Notes under the pieces: generated by a model
What the model saw: the letters and a program-made list of their open reading frames with translations, nothing else
The model's database searches: none
What the model was told of the DNA's origin: nothing
Translations under genes and position numbers: made by a program
Source of the DNA: Thermoanaerobaculia bacterium
GTDB lineage: Bacteria > Acidobacteriota > Thermoanaerobaculia > Multivoradales > UBA5704
NCBI GenBank assembly: GCA_025937035.1
Contig: JAICSG010000153.1
Location: 1 to 8,049 of the forward strand
Length of the DNA: 8,049 nt
Direction of reading: 5' to 3'
In this document: piece by piece, positions 1-7,691 of the stretch
Numbering within the stretch: the stretch's first letter is position 1
Layout of the letters: the number at the start of each line of letters is the position of its first letter

Positions 1-21
1 AAATAGAGCTGCCAACTCTCC

Positions 22-28
22 AAGGAGA
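22..28 (+). promoter_or_regulatory. Shine-Dalgarno site of the M48 protease gene
   Basis: The sequence AAGGAGA lies 5 bases before the ATG at 34 and is a close match to the anti-Shine-Dalgarno complement. It supports the start at 34. The 21 bases before it hold no recognisable gene; a TAG at 4-6 could be the end of an upstream gene, but this cannot be decided. Confidence 0.7.
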
Positions 29-33
29 CGCCC

Positions 34-1332
34 ATGCGCCGTTCCGCCTTGTTTCGTGCCGCCGTTCTGGCGACCTTGCTTCTGTTCGTTGTTTCCTGCG
101 CTTCGACGCAGCTTCCTCCGATCTCCAGCCAGGGGCGGTCCTTCGCGCCTTTGCGGGACGAGGAGCGGCTGTGGGAGCAGTCGCGGGCGGAGGAGGAGAA
201 GCTGCTGGGGGAGGTCAAGCTCTATGACGATCCGGGGCTGGAGGCGTATCTGGACGAGGTGGTGGGGCGGCTGAACCCTCCGGCGATGGCGTCGAATCAG
301 GCGGTGCGGTATCGGGTGCGGGTGATCGAGGACCCCACGCTCAACGCCTTCGCCTATCCGCACGGCTCGATCTACGTCCACACCGGTCTCCTGGCCCGCA
401 TGGAGGACGAGGACGAGCTGGCCACAGTGCTCGGCCATGAGATGACCCACGTCGAGTACCGCCACATGCTGCGCTATCAGCGGAGCGAGCACAACAAGGC
501 GGTGGGGCTGTCGGTGGCCGCGATCACCGCCGCGGTGATCCTGGCGGTGGCGGAGGGGGACGCGGTGGATCACGGGCACTGGGCCACGGCGGAGGCGCTC
601 GACGTCTTCGGCCACGTGCTGGTGGATCTCGGGCTGCAGCTCGCCTTCCAGGCCTCGGTCAACGGCTACGGCCGCGGGCTGGAGGAGGAGGCGGACATGG
701 GCGGCTTCGGGAAGCTGGCCGCGGCGGGCTACGACCTCCACGAGGCGCCCAAGGTCTATCAGGCGCTCCTGGAGGATCAGGGGGATACCCGCAAGGCCGA
801 GGCGTTCTTCTTCGGCAGCCATCCGCGGCTGAGCGAGCGGATCGCGGTTACCCAGAAGTACGTGGCCCAGCATTCCGGCGGCAAGCTCTCCGAGGATCGC
901 GCCGATCGCGAGGACGCCTTCGCCCGGCACATCCGGCCGGTGGTGCGGGACGATGCCCGGCTGAACATCGAGATGGGGCGGCTGGCGCTCGCCGAGGCGG
1001 AGCTCAAGAGGGTGCGGGATTGGATGCCTCAGGATCCCGAGACCCACTTCCTCAAGGGCCGCCTCCGGCTCGCCCAGGCCGCCGGCCGGAGCCCGGAGGA
1101 GGCCCAGGGGCTCCGCCGCGAGGCCGAGGACTCCTTCCGCAAGGCGATCGAGCTGGACGCCGACCGTCCCGCCCCGCACCGCGAGCTGGGCCTGCTGCTG
1201 CGCGACCGCGAGGACTTCCGCGGCGCCTGCGTGCAGCTCCGGCGGTACCAGAAGCTGGCTCCGGACGCGGAGGACGGCGAGGAGATCGGGGAGGTGATCG
1301 CGGGCCTGGAGCGGGGCGGGGGGTGCGGGTAG
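34..1332 (+). CDS. M48 family zinc metalloprotease lipoprotein with C-terminal TPR-like region
   Basis: Predicted zinc endopeptidase anchored in the envelope. Residues 1-22 form a lipoprotein signal: basic start, hydrophobic core, then a lipobox-like VVSC with Cys22 as the lipidated residue. The M48 domain covers about residues 45-275. The active site is HEMTH at 135-139, and the third zinc ligand is probably Glu217 in LEEEAD, followed by the family's typical AAAGYD segment. FGSHPRLSERI at 260-270 matches the conserved SHP..ER motif after the catalytic domain. About residues 305-425 are alpha-helical with TPR character (for example AIELDADRPAPHRELG), as in BepA-type and other M48 proteins where such repeats bind substrates or partners. 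The length of 432 residues is usual for M48-TPR proteins. A role in envelope protein quality control is inferred from the family. The gene is followed by a gene for another exported peptidase, but the 67-base spacer is G-rich and structured, so co-transcription is uncertain. Confidence 0.93.
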   Translation: MRRSALFRAAVLATLLLFVVSCASTQLPPISSQGRSFAPLRDEERLWEQSRAEEEKLLGEVKLYDDPGLEAYLDEVVGRLNPPAMASNQAVRYRVRVIEDPTLNAFAYPHGSIYVHTGLLARMEDEDELATVLGHEMTHVEYRHMLRYQRSEHNKAVGLSVAAITAAVILAVAEGDAVDHGHWATAEALDVFGHVLVDLGLQLAFQASVNGYGRGLEEEADMGGFGKLAAAGYDLHEAPKVYQALLEDQGDTRKAEAFFFGSHPRLSERIAVTQKYVAQHSGGKLSEDRADREDAFARHIRPVVRDDARLNIEMGRLALAEAELKRVRDWMPQDPETHFLKGRLRLAQAAGRSPEEAQGLRREAEDSFRKAIELDADRPAPHRELGLLLRDREDFRGACVQLRRYQKLAPDAEDGEEIGEVIAGLERGGGCG

Positions 1333-1357
1333 GGGGGGAGAGGGACGGGGGTGAGGG
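1327..1357 (+). repeat. G-rich tract with G-quadruplex potential in the M48-S9 spacer
   Basis: Five runs of three or more G (1327-1329, 1332-1338, 1342-1344, 1347-1351, 1355-1357) are separated by 2-3 bases, which fits the classical quadruplex pattern on the + strand. The tract spans the TAG stop of the M48 gene (1330-1332). Similar GGGGAGAGGG-GGGGTGAGGG stretches occur as dispersed intergenic elements in several GC-rich bacterial genomes (general recollection, not checked here). Whether it folds or acts on transcription is unknown. Confidence 0.5.
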
Positions 1358-1364
1358 TTTTGGT

Positions 1365-1396
1365 AGAGTCTCCCCGCCAAACCACCTGGAGGCTCT
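1365..1396 (+). promoter_or_regulatory. Possible hairpin covering the S9 peptidase ribosome site
   Basis: AGAGTCTCC (1365-1373) can pair with GGAGGCTCT (1388-1396) as nine base pairs including one G-T(U) wobble, with a 14-base loop. The right arm contains the Shine-Dalgarno sequence GGAGG at 1388-1392, 7 bases before the ATG at 1400. Pairing would reduce ribosome access. It could equally be chance, because Shine-Dalgarno sequences pair easily with nearby CTCC. Confidence 0.35.
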
Positions 1397-1399
1397 CTC

Positions 1400-3457
<2,058 letters not shown>

Positions 3458-3467
<10 letters not shown>

Positions 3468-3492
3468 CGGCACGGTAAAGGCGAAGTAACGG
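3458..3492 (+). repeat. 13-bp direct repeat spanning the S9 stop codon
   Basis: GGCGAAGTAACGG occurs at 3458-3470 and again at 3480-3492, with starts 22 bases apart. The first copy contains the TAA stop (3465-3467) of the S9 peptidase and the second lies just after it. It may be a small local duplication at the gene end. No function is evident. Confidence 0.55.
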
Positions 3493-3510
3493 AATTCCGA
3501 CAATCCTGCC

Positions 3511-3560
3511 GGGGCGGCCCGCGCGCCGCCCCGAAAGCCGCAACGTTTGAAGGCTTTTTT
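3511..3560 (+). terminator. Probable intrinsic terminator region after the S9 gene (two hairpins)
   Basis: The first hairpin is a perfect 8-bp GC stem, GGGGCGGC (3511-3518) with GCCGCCCC (3525-3532) and a 6-base loop. It is followed at once by a second stem AAAGCC (3534-3539) with GGCTTT (3552-3557), 12-base loop, running into six T (3555-3560). The second hairpin plus T run has terminator form, though its stem is short and partly shares the T run. The stronger first stem may help. It lies 43 bases after the S9 stop and would separate that gene from the next. Confidence 0.6.
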
Positions 3561-3754
3561 GGTTGAGCATTGCGGATAGTCTTCCGCAAACCCCCGGAAA
3601 ATGGGCCTCCGGAAAAAAACTTTGGGAATTTTGTCCCGAAAAACCCCTCAGCGGAAACGAAGGTATTAGAGGCGAAATGGACAGGCCGTCCCGGTCACCA
3701 GTGAAGTGGGAGGGATGGCCGACCTGTCGCCCCAGGATTACCGAGGAGGAACGA
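3561..3754 (+). promoter_or_regulatory. A/T-richer, hairpin-rich leader of the SPASM-like gene
   Basis: This stretch of about 190 bases holds no convincing gene. It is clearly less GC-rich than its surroundings, especially 3561-3680. Three small hairpins can be drawn in a row: TTGCGGA (3570-3576) with TCCGCAA (3583-3589), a perfect 7-bp stem; CCGGA (3594-3598) with TCCGG (3608-3612); and a stem around GGGA/TCCC at about 3621-3640 extended by T-A and one wobble pair. The promoter of the downstream gene should lie here because a terminator precedes it, but no well-spaced -35/-10 pair was seen. The leader resembles no riboswitch class that I recognise. Confidence 0.4.
3743..3750 (+). promoter_or_regulatory. 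Shine-Dalgarno site fixing the start at 3755
   Basis: GAGGAGGA ends 4 bases before the ATG at 3755 and is the best ribosome site in this area. It decides against the in-frame upstream starts (TTG at 3563, ATG at 3677), whose extra residues look like translated leader rather than protein. Confidence 0.8.
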
Positions 3755-5158
3755 ATGCTGCCGGTCACCACGATGCCCATGCCCGGTGCCCTTCGGCTCA
3801 GGGCCCTGCACCCCCTGATCGAGGGGGACGGCTCCTGCGGCCTGATCTACGACCTGGAGCGCGCGGCGGTGGTGGAGGTTCCGGAGGAGCTGCAGTTCCA
3901 CGTCGCTCCCGCCCTGGAGACGGGGGACCTCGACGAGGCGCTCCTCGGCTGGCTGGTCAACGAGGACCTGATGACCAGCGAGGGGGGCCTGGGGTGGAGC
4001 GACGCTCCCGGCGCGGCCGGCCTGCCCGAGGGGGCGCGGTGGTGGAACCTGGGGGCGATCTACCGGCTGGACGACGAGCTGCACGTGCGGATCGACCAGG
4101 CGCGGGAGGAGACCGTCCTGGACGTGGTGGGGTTCGTGTTCCGGCAGGGCCTGAGCGCCAGCCGGGTGAAGCTCCACCTGAGCTGGGGGGGCGACTTCCC
4201 CGGCAAGGCGCTGCTCGAGCGGATCGTGGTCGAGTCCTCCCGCCTGGCCTCCCGGCTGGGACAGGAGATCGGCTTCGAGCTGACCCTCGACGCCCGCGAG
4301 GTGACCGCCCCCCGGGCCGCCTTCCTGGCCGGCTACGGCTTCCAGGTGCGGCTGCTCTGCGGCAGCTATCCGGCCCCGGCCGGCGGCTTCTACGCCGACC
4401 ACAAGGGGCGCGGCGCCTCCTGGAGCCCTGAGACGGCGGTGCGGCTCCTGCTGGAGGCCCTGGGCGAGCGGCTGACCGTCCATTGCGTGATCGACCGCGG
4501 CCGGCTCCTCGACCTCTGGGAGTGGGCCAAGCGCCGGGGGGTCCGCCGGCTGGACGCCATGGTGCTGGAGGACGGCGAGGTGGGCGACGGCGTGGTGGTC
4601 CCCGGGCGGCTGCGGGAGATCCGCAACGACCTGCTGTCGATCTGCGACGAGATGGCCGACGAGCTGGCCGCCCAGCGCCTGCCGGTCGACTTCAAGCCGC
4701 TGACCCGGATCGTCGACCGCCTGATGCGCAGCGAGCCGCTGGACCAGGCCTACGGCGAGCCCGGCAGCTTCACCGGCCTGATGCCGATGGCGGACGCCTG
4801 CCCCTCCTCCTTCCTCGACAGTCTGGACCTGCGGCCGCTGCCGGAGCCGCCGGACGTCCTGGGCGAGGAGCTGAAGGGGGACGAGGCCGACAACCCCTGC
4901 CAGGGTTGCTGGGCCCGGCACGTCTGCGGCCACAGCAGCTACGTGGCCTCCTCCCAGGACGCGGAGGACACGCGGGCGGCCAGCGAGGAGCGCTGCTCCC
5001 TCTGGCGGACCGAGGTAGAGGTGGCGCTCCGCTTCTACCACCGGCTGGCCCACACGGACCCGCTCCAGGTCCGCCAGCTCTTCGACGAATCCCTCCGCGA
5101 GCCGGCCCCCGGTCTGGGCCGCCGGGAGGATCTTGGACACCTGAGGATGCCGTTCTGA
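3755..5158 (+). CDS. SPASM-domain protein resembling a radical SAM peptide maturase but lacking the CX3CX2C motif
   Basis: A 467-residue soluble protein that I read as a degenerate radical SAM/SPASM protein. Residues about 20-80 look like the N-terminal segment of peptide maturases (GLIYDLERAAVVEVPEEL, then a WLVNEDLM helix end). Residues about 108-275 follow the radical SAM barrel: SWGGDFPGKALLE (143-155) sits where FGGEPLLN normally lies, then a helix and strand GFELTLD (TNG position), GFQVRLLCGS (SIDG position), and DHKGRGASW (HD.R..G.GS position). The CX3CX2C triad that binds the catalytic 4Fe-4S cluster should lie near residues 93-115, but that stretch has no cysteine. The C-terminus keeps a SPASM-like set: Cys349, then CX2CX5C at 382, 385 and 391 (CQGCWARHVC), and Cys414; the usual fourth cysteine of CX2CX5CX3C is Ser395. 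The other cysteines (28, 202, 244, 297) form no motif. Radical chemistry is therefore unlikely; peptide binding, scaffolding or an auxiliary cluster role is inference. The gene stands alone between two terminators and no precursor peptide gene was recognised nearby. Assignment rests on motif order recognised by eye. Confidence 0.72.
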   Translation: MLPVTTMPMPGALRLRALHPLIEGDGSCGLIYDLERAAVVEVPEELQFHVAPALETGDLDEALLGWLVNEDLMTSEGGLGWSDAPGAAGLPEGARWWNLGAIYRLDDELHVRIDQAREETVLDVVGFVFRQGLSASRVKLHLSWGGDFPGKALLERIVVESSRLASRLGQEIGFELTLDAREVTAPRAAFLAGYGFQVRLLCGSYPAPAGGFYADHKGRGASWSPETAVRLLLEALGERLTVHCVIDRGRLLDLWEWAKRRGVRRLDAMVLEDGEVGDGVVVPGRLREIRNDLLSICDEMADELAAQRLPVDFKPLTRIVDRLMRSEPLDQAYGEPGSFTGLMPMADACPSSFLDSLDLRPLPEPPDVLGEELKGDEADNPCQGCWARHVCGHSSYVASSQDAEDTRAASEERCSLWRTEVEVALRFYHRLAHTDPLQVRQLFDESLREPAPGLGRREDLGHLRMPF

Positions 5159-5193
5159 GCTCCGCTCCGGCATCGCTCGCAACATCTCCCCTC

Positions 5194-5240
5194 GGGTAGG
5201 GGGCGCTCTCCTTCGGAGGCCCCCCTACCCACCCTTTTTT
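5194..5240 (+). terminator. Strong intrinsic terminator after the SPASM-like gene
   Basis: GGGTAGGGGG (5194-5203) pairs perfectly with CCCCCTACCC (5221-5230). A TTCG sequence near the apex (5212-5215) can cap a further short paired region. Six T at 5235-5240 follow after four bases. It lies 36 bases after the TGA at 5156-5158 and separates this gene from the methyltransferase gene. Confidence 0.85.
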
Positions 5241-5273
5241 CTCTCCGCCGCTCCGGATATCCTCCGCGGCGCC

Positions 5274-5873
5274 ATGCCGTCCAACGCCTGGATCCGCTTC
5301 CGCTACAAGCTCTGGGCCCCCCACTACGACCGCGTGACCCGTTTCCCGCGCGAGCGGCGGCGATCGATTGAGCTGCTCGATCTCGAGGCCGGCGAACGGC
5401 TGGTGATCGTCGGCTGCGGCACCGGCGCCGATCTCCCCTTCGTCCCGCCGGAGGTCCAGGTGCTGGCGGTGGACCTCTCGCCGGACATGCTCCGCCAGGC
5501 CCGGGCCCACGCGCGCCCCGGGATTGAATTCCGGGAGATGGACGGCATGGCGCTCGATCTGCCCGACGGCTCGTTCGACGCCGCCATCCTGCACATGGTG
5601 CTGGAGGTGATTCCGGACCCCGTCCGCTGCCTCGCCGAGGCCGCGCGGGTGCTCCGGCCGGGGGGGCGGCTGGCCGTCTTCGACAAGTTCCTGCCGGAGG
5701 GGGACCGCCCCGGGCCCCTTCGGCGCGCGGCCTTGGGCCTGCTCGACTTCGTCTTCACCAGCACCAACCGCCAGATGGGGGAGATCCTGGCCCGCTCGCG
5801 GGCCCCGCTGGAGGTGGAGGTCGACGAGCCGTCCGTGGCCGCCTACCGCCACCTGATCCTGCGGCGCGTGTAG
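5274..5873 (+). CDS. Class I SAM-dependent methyltransferase (UbiE/Methyltransf_11 type)
   Basis: Predicted cytosolic methyltransferase using S-adenosylmethionine; the substrate is unknown. The Rossmann fold shows its usual marks: an N-terminal YDRVTRFPRERR segment as in UbiE-like enzymes, motif I VIVGCGTGADLP at 44-55, the acidic ribose-binding residue Asp67 in VLAVDLSPDML, the adenine-side segment with Asp90-Gly91-Met92, LDLPDGSFDAAI at 95-106, and the post-motif RVLRPGGRLAVFDKF at 125-139. At 199 residues it is a minimal single-domain enzyme, shorter than UbiE/MenG (about 230-250), so those names are not used. There is no clear Shine-Dalgarno before the ATG, only a weak GGAT at 5255-5258, so the start is less sure; the YKLWAPHYD segment close to the N-terminus supports it. 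A four-helix membrane protein gene follows after 10 bases, suggesting co-transcription. A lipid or quinone substrate would suit that context, but this is only a guess. Confidence 0.9.
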   Translation: MPSNAWIRFRYKLWAPHYDRVTRFPRERRRSIELLDLEAGERLVIVGCGTGADLPFVPPEVQVLAVDLSPDMLRQARAHARPGIEFREMDGMALDLPDGSFDAAILHMVLEVIPDPVRCLAEAARVLRPGGRLAVFDKFLPEGDRPGPLRRAALGLLDFVFTSTNRQMGEILARSRAPLEVEVDEPSVAAYRHLILRRV

Positions 5874-5883
5874 GATAAGGCCC

Positions 5884-6270
5884 ATGGAAAACGACGCTAG
5901 GCTCAAGGGCGCGGGGGGCACGCCGGGAGGCCTGGGGGAATTCGTGATCGGCCTCGCCATGGCCGCCGCCGGGGGCTACCTGCTGACTCAGCAGGTCACG
6001 GTGACCAGCGGCTACTGGAATCTCTGGGGGCACAACGCCTTCGGCCTCAGCCTGGTGCCGCTGCTCTTCGGAGTGGCGCTCCTCTTCTTCAACGGCCGCT
6101 CGGTGCTGGGCTGGATCCTGCTGATCGCCGGCTCCGCGATCGTCCTCGCCGGCATCCTGATGAATCTGCAGATCTACTTCCAGAGCACCAGCCTGTTCAA
6201 CACCCTGGTGATGCTGGTGCTGCTCTTCGGCGGCCTGGGGCTGATCGCCCGGTCGCTGCGATCTCATTAA
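5884..6270 (+). CDS. Small integral membrane protein of unknown function, four predicted helices
   Basis: I do not recognise a named family. The 128-residue protein has a short polar start rich in Gly, then four hydrophobic stretches at about 19-36, 52-69, 75-97 and 105-123, and a basic tail (ARSLRSH). Distinctive polar or aromatic elements sit between the helices: SGYWNLWGHNAFG after helix 1, FFNGRS after helix 2, and NLQIYFQSTSLFNT between helices 3 and 4. Such well-defined loops suggest a conserved family rather than a chance hydrophobic reading. The start ATG has AAGG at 5877-5880 upstream; the ribosome-site region (TAGGATAAGG) overlaps the stop of the methyltransferase gene, so translational coupling is likely. 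The third-position GC preference agrees with the neighbours. Confidence 0.82.
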   Translation: MENDARLKGAGGTPGGLGEFVIGLAMAAAGGYLLTQQVTVTSGYWNLWGHNAFGLSLVPLLFGVALLFFNGRSVLGWILLIAGSAIVLAGILMNLQIYFQSTSLFNTLVMLVLLFGGLGLIARSLRSH

Positions 6271-6279
6271 ACTTTCAAT

Positions 6280-6314
6280 CTCCCTCCACGTAAAAGAGAA
6301 AAACGTGGAGGGAG
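6280..6314 (+). promoter_or_regulatory. Perfect 12-bp hairpin burying the ribosome site of the CapA-like gene
   Basis: CTCCCTCCACGT (6280-6291) is the exact reverse complement of ACGTGGAGGGAG (6303-6314). The 11-base loop (6292-6302) is purine only, A-rich with two G. The right arm contains the only Shine-Dalgarno sequence (GGAGGG, 6308-6313), and the ATG follows 3 bases after the stem. There is no T run, so it is not a normal intrinsic terminator. The form is that of a translational switch: a closed stem blocks ribosomes, and opening by heat, protein or another RNA would allow translation. The regulatory function is inferred. Confidence 0.65.
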
Positions 6315-6317
6315 CCC

Positions 6318-7691
6318 ATGAATCGACGTGAATTTCTGAAGTTGACGGCCCAGGGCGCGGCGGTGGCCGCGGCGTCCCGCGTGATGCCCGCCCAGGCGGC
6401 CCCACCGAAGCGGGTGACGTTCGCGGCGGTGGGGGACTGCATCGTCAACCGCAAAATCTCCCACTTGCGGGACCCGGACTTCCTGGCCGCCGTGGAGCTG
6501 CTGCGGGGCGCGGACTGCACGTGGGGCAACTGCGAGCTGGTGCTCGCCAACGCCCGCGACGTCTACCCCGCGCTCAAGGGGGGAGATCCCCACACCATCG
6601 CTCCGCCCTGGGGAGCGGACGAGCTGGCCTTCTTCGGCATCGACTTCGTGGGGGTGGCCAACAACCACATCCTGGACTTCGGCAACGAGGGGATGTTCGC
6701 CACCCTGGCCAACCTGGACCGGGTGGGCATCCCTTACGCCGGAGCGGGGCCCGACCTGGCCGCGGCGGCGGCGCCGGGCTACGTGGACACCCCCGCCGGG
6801 CGGATCGGGCAGGTCAACTGCGCCTCGACCTTCCCGCCGTTCTTCGCCGCCGCGCCGGCCCACCCCTACCTGAAGGGACGTCCGGGGCTGAACCCGGTGC
6901 GGCTCGACCAGGAGCTCCTGCTGGACCGCGACCTGTTCCAACGGCTGAAGAAGGTGGAGGACGTCTTCAGGGACCTCCAGGCCGCCAACGAGTTCGCATC
7001 GATGATGGAGAAGGTGCCGGAGGACGAGGGGACTATCGCCGGGATGCCGATGAGGCCGGGCAAGGGGACCGACCTGACGAGCGCCGCCAACCCCAAGGAC
7101 CTCGCCCGGGTCACCGAGGCGATCAAGATCGCCCGCAACAGCGCCCAGCTGGTCGTGGCCTCGATCCACGCCCACGAGGCGCGCCACCGGCTGGAGACGC
7201 CGGACCCCTTCCTCCAACCGTTCGCCCGCGCCTGCATCGACGCCGGGGCCGACGCCTTCCTGGCGGCCGGGCCGCACGTGATCCGGGGGATCGAGATCTA
7301 TAAGGGCAAGCCGATCTTCTACTGCCTGAGCAACTTCATCTTCCAGTACGGGACCAACCGGCCGACCCCCGCCGAGGACTTCGCCGCCTACGGGCTCGAC
7401 CCGGGGACGCTCGACTCCACCCTCTTCGAGCGCAAGATCTTCTACGCCGAGCAGAAGCGCTTCTGGCAGAGCTTCGTGCCCCGCATCACCTACGAGGACG
7501 GCAAGGTGGTGGAGATCGAGATCCACCCGATCTCCTTAGGGTTCGGCCAGCCGCTCTGGGAACGGGGGACCCCCAGGGTGGCCCGCGGCGAGGAGGCGCG
7601 CGAGATCCTGGAGCACGTCGCCAGCCTTTCGAAACCCTACGGCACCACGATGAGGATCGAGGAGGGGGTGGGCCGGGTGGCGCTCTCCTAG
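6318..7691 (+). CDS. CapA-family (poly-gamma-glutamate synthesis CapA-like) protein with Tat signal
   Basis: Predicted exported protein of the CapA/PGA_cap family, which has a metallophosphatase-like fold. The N-terminus MNRREFLKL followed by an Ala-rich stretch ending in AQA (about residue 27) is a twin-arginine signal, so export as a folded, probably cofactor-loaded, protein is likely. Family motifs follow in order: AAVGDCIVN at 36-44, WGNCELVL at 69-76 (usual N-E motif), GVANNHILDFGNEG at 112-125, SIHAHEARH at 282-290 (usual HWG.E), ACIDAGADAFLAAGPHV at 305-321, and GIEIYKGKPIFYCLSNFIFQYG at 324-345. Between the two motif blocks, about residues 180-262, lies a charged helical insertion longer than I expect for the family. 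No capB, capC or capD-like gene is in the window, so polyglutamate synthesis is not implied; a hydrolase acting on envelope material is an alternative. The start at 6318 is supported by GGAGGG and by the Tat motif at the N-terminus. Confidence 0.9.
   Translation: MNRREFLKLTAQGAAVAAASRVMPAQAAPPKRVTFAAVGDCIVNRKISHLRDPDFLAAVELLRGADCTWGNCELVLANARDVYPALKGGDPHTIAPPWGADELAFFGIDFVGVANNHILDFGNEGMFATLANLDRVGIPYAGAGPDLAAAAAPGYVDTPAGRIGQVNCASTFPPFFAAAPAHPYLKGRPGLNPVRLDQELLLDRDLFQRLKKVEDVFRDLQAANEFASMMEKVPEDEGTIAGMPMRPGKGTDLTSAANPKDLARVTEAIKIARNSAQLVVASIHAHEARHRLETPDPFLQPFARACIDAGADAFLAAGPHVIRGIEIYKGKPIFYCLSNFIFQYGTNRPTPAEDFAAYGLDPGTLDSTLFERKIFYAEQKRFWQSFVPRITYEDGKVVEIEIHPISLGFGQPLWERGTPRVARGEEAREILEHVASLSKPYGTTMRIEEGVGRVALS

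Noticed and set aside
17..28. Hairpin at the M48 ribosome site (TCTC with GAGA)
   Set aside because: Only four pairs with a four-base loop; too weak to support a regulatory claim.
3561..3573. Sigma-54-like promoter (GG at 3561-3562, TTGC at 3570-3573)
   Set aside because: The spacing between the GG and GC elements is 9 rather than 10 bases, and CAC after the GG is missing.
3547..3580. Possible -35 TTGAAG and -10 GATAGT pair
   Set aside because: The spacer is 22 bases, too long for a usual sigma-70 promoter, and both boxes overlap the terminator or hairpin sequences.
3563..3754. Upstream TTG (3563) or ATG (3677) as start of the SPASM-like protein
   Set aside because: No good ribosome site precedes either one, and the added residues are encoded by the hairpin-rich leader. 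GAGGAGGA directly before 3755 is decisive.
3691..3770. CCGGTCACCA repeated at 3691-3700 and 3761-3770
   Set aside because: A 10-base match 70 bases apart, one copy inside the coding sequence. It is plausible by chance and no palindrome or regulatory pattern goes with it.
3715..3780. Short open frame from ATG 3715 as a possible precursor peptide
   Set aside because: It has GGGAGGG just before it, but the frame runs on for hundreds of bases overlapping the SPASM-like gene, shows no peptide-like end or core motif, and reads as a shadow frame.
3695..5185. Long open frame on the minus strand opposite the SPASM-like gene (about 496 codons)
   Set aside because: Low-complexity composition without motifs. 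The plus frame has an excellent ribosome site, a SPASM-like cysteine motif and a terminator directly after it.
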